From Acidobacteria subdivision 2 bacterium RH1 MAG20 (lineage in GTDB: Bacteria; Acidobacteriota; Terriglobia; Terriglobales; Acidobacteriaceae), in contig NFUO01000484.1 in assembly GCA_002197545.1 (NCBI GenBank), positions 1 to 64,000 on the forward strand: a stretch of 64,000 nucleotides of DNA, read 5' to 3'. A model generated the notes under the pieces. That model was given only the letters and a program-made list of their open reading frames with translations, was not told the origin of the DNA and ran no database searches. Of the stretch, positions 63,132-64,000 are shown piece after piece. Numbering within the stretch: the stretch's first letter is position 1; every line of letters begins with the position of its first letter. Made by a program: the position numbers and the translations under genes.

Positions 63132-64000
63132 ATGAGTGAGGAATTGAAGCTTCCTAAGTTTTCACTGGGTGTAGGTGACAGGTTTGCACATCAGGCAAAG
63201 GCGCAGCTTGCGGCATGTGTTCTGGCTGCTGAAACAGGTATAGAGGTGGTACCGGTCTGGAATAAGTCGAACCGTGAGCACATGATTATCGGGTCGGAGC
63301 CGAGTCAGACGCGCGCTACGGCGGATGCAGCGGTGAAAGAGCTTGGATGGACGAAGCCGTATTTTCTGGATGCGGACCACATCAATCTAAAGACGGTGGG
63401 GCGGTTCTTAGAGCCTTGCGATTTTTTTACCCTGGACGTCGCGGACTTGATTGGGCAGCCAGCCGATGAGAAGGATGTGGAAGCGTTCGTGAAACGGCAT
63501 CCCGAGCTTGTAGGCACAGTGACGATACCGCATATAGATGAGCCCTTCAAGACCGACGTGGTGTTTGTGACGGGTGTAGCAAATAAATTTTTAGCAGCAG
63601 TGCAGGATGCTGGCCGTATCTATCGCTTTCTGGTGGAAAAGAAGGGCGCGGGAAAATTTGTGCCCGAGGTCTCGATAGATGAGACGGACTATCCCCAGAC
63701 ACCGGTTGAGTTGCTCATTATTCTGGCGGCGATTGCGGATGAGAAGATTCCGATCCAGACGATTGCGCCGAAATTTACGGGACGATTCAACAAGGGTGTG
63801 GACTATGTAGGCGACATGACGCAGTTCACGAAGGAATTCAGTGAAGACCTGGCAACGATTGCCTTTGCCATCAAGACATATGGCCTGCCTGAGAATCTGA
63901 AGTTGAGCGTCCACTCCGGTTCGGACAAGTTTTCGATCTATCCATCGATTCATGATGCGGTAAAGAAATTCGGCGCTGGCGTTCATTTGAAGACAGCGGG
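63132..64000 (+). CDS. uxaE: tagaturonate epimerase UxaE, truncated by the window end
   Basis: First 289 residues of a protein matching the UxaE family (tagaturonate/fructuronate epimerase), which lets D-galacturonate enter the fructuronate branch without a separate altronate route. Recognisable stretches: FSLGVGDRFAHQAKAQL at the start, PYFLDADHINLKTVGRF, NKGVDYVGDMTQF and LSVHSGSDKFSIYPSIH. ATG preceded by GGAGATAAAGGG. The C-terminal part lies beyond 64000. Recognition is by family memory and by its uxaC neighbourhood. Confidence 0.8.
   Translation, partial: MSEELKLPKFSLGVGDRFAHQAKAQLAACVLAAETGIEVVPVWNKSNREHMIIGSEPSQTRATADAAVKELGWTKPYFLDADHINLKTVGRFLEPCDFFTLDVADLIGQPADEKDVEAFVKRHPELVGTVTIPHIDEPFKTDVVFVTGVANKFLAAVQDAGRIYRFLVEKKGAGKFVPEVSIDETDYPQTPVELLIILAAIADEKIPIQTIAPKFTGRFNKGVDYVGDMTQFTKEFSEDLATIAFAIKTYGLPENLKLSVHSGSDKFSIYPSIHDAVKKFGAGVHLKTA

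Overview
The window looks like chromosomal DNA of an acidobacterium of class Terriglobia (Acidobacteriaceae: Granulicella/Edaphobacter/Terriglobus type). This rests on an orphan two-module permease of the ADOP type (Acidobacterial duplicated orphan permease), a characteristic pilus/secretion gene order, high GC, and dispersed intergenic hairpin elements of the kind seen in that group. No rRNA, tRNA, CRISPR array, IS element or prophage was seen.

Layout. 0-1.7 kb: two small membrane proteins, a HesB/IscA-type Fe-S protein with a strong UUCG terminator, and another small membrane protein. 1.7-11 kb: a type IV pilus/type II secretion assembly locus (GspF, then GspE, PilM/N/O/P-like proteins and a pseudopilin), interrupted between gspF and gspE by a DUF2306 membrane protein, a Phd/VapC toxin-antitoxin pair and an HdeD-like protein. 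11-15 kb: a TetR-controlled drug or metabolite exporter operon (tetR, hlyD-like, ATPase, ABC-2 permease). 15-24 kb: ftsY, an elongation factor P with an unusual loop, the ADOP permease, and a fragment of the division/cell-wall cluster (murC-ftsQ-ftsA, without ftsZ in the window). 23.7-32.3 kb: an M1-peptidase-like protein that has lost its zinc site, lpxB with an MsbA-like exporter, a DUF1223 protein, hemW and threonine aldolase. 32.4-34.6 kb: a response regulator and a CHASE3-PAS histidine kinase split by a frame break. 34.7-41.5 kb: a complete phosphate regulon, phoB-phoR-pstS-pstC-pstA-pstB-phoU, with matching Pho-box-like repeats in front of phoB and pstS. 41.5-48 kb: an AddAB-like helicase/nuclease pair. 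48-50 kb: an MFS transporter divergent from a CusF-Sco fusion lipoprotein. 50-57 kb: an amino-sugar (probably GalNAc) cluster with agaS, a frame-broken agaZ/kbaZ, an agaR-like regulator, nagA and a GH20 hexosaminidase. 57-64 kb: a hexuronate region with an outer-membrane porin, uxaC, a dienelactone hydrolase, a LarA-family epimerase and a tagaturonate epimerase (uxaE) that runs off the end.

Most interesting points. Three genes (antitoxin, CHASE3 kinase, agaZ/kbaZ) are each broken in a way that one missing base in a short homopolymer would explain, so either recent decay or systematic sequence error should be considered. The M1 protein is a likely pseudo-enzyme. EF-P lacks the canonical modified lysine. 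The hexuronate cluster holds a LarA-family protein with its nickel-cofactor residues intact, a candidate mannonate/gluconate epimerase. Candidate operators are visible for PhoB, AgaR, TetR and the toxin-antitoxin module.
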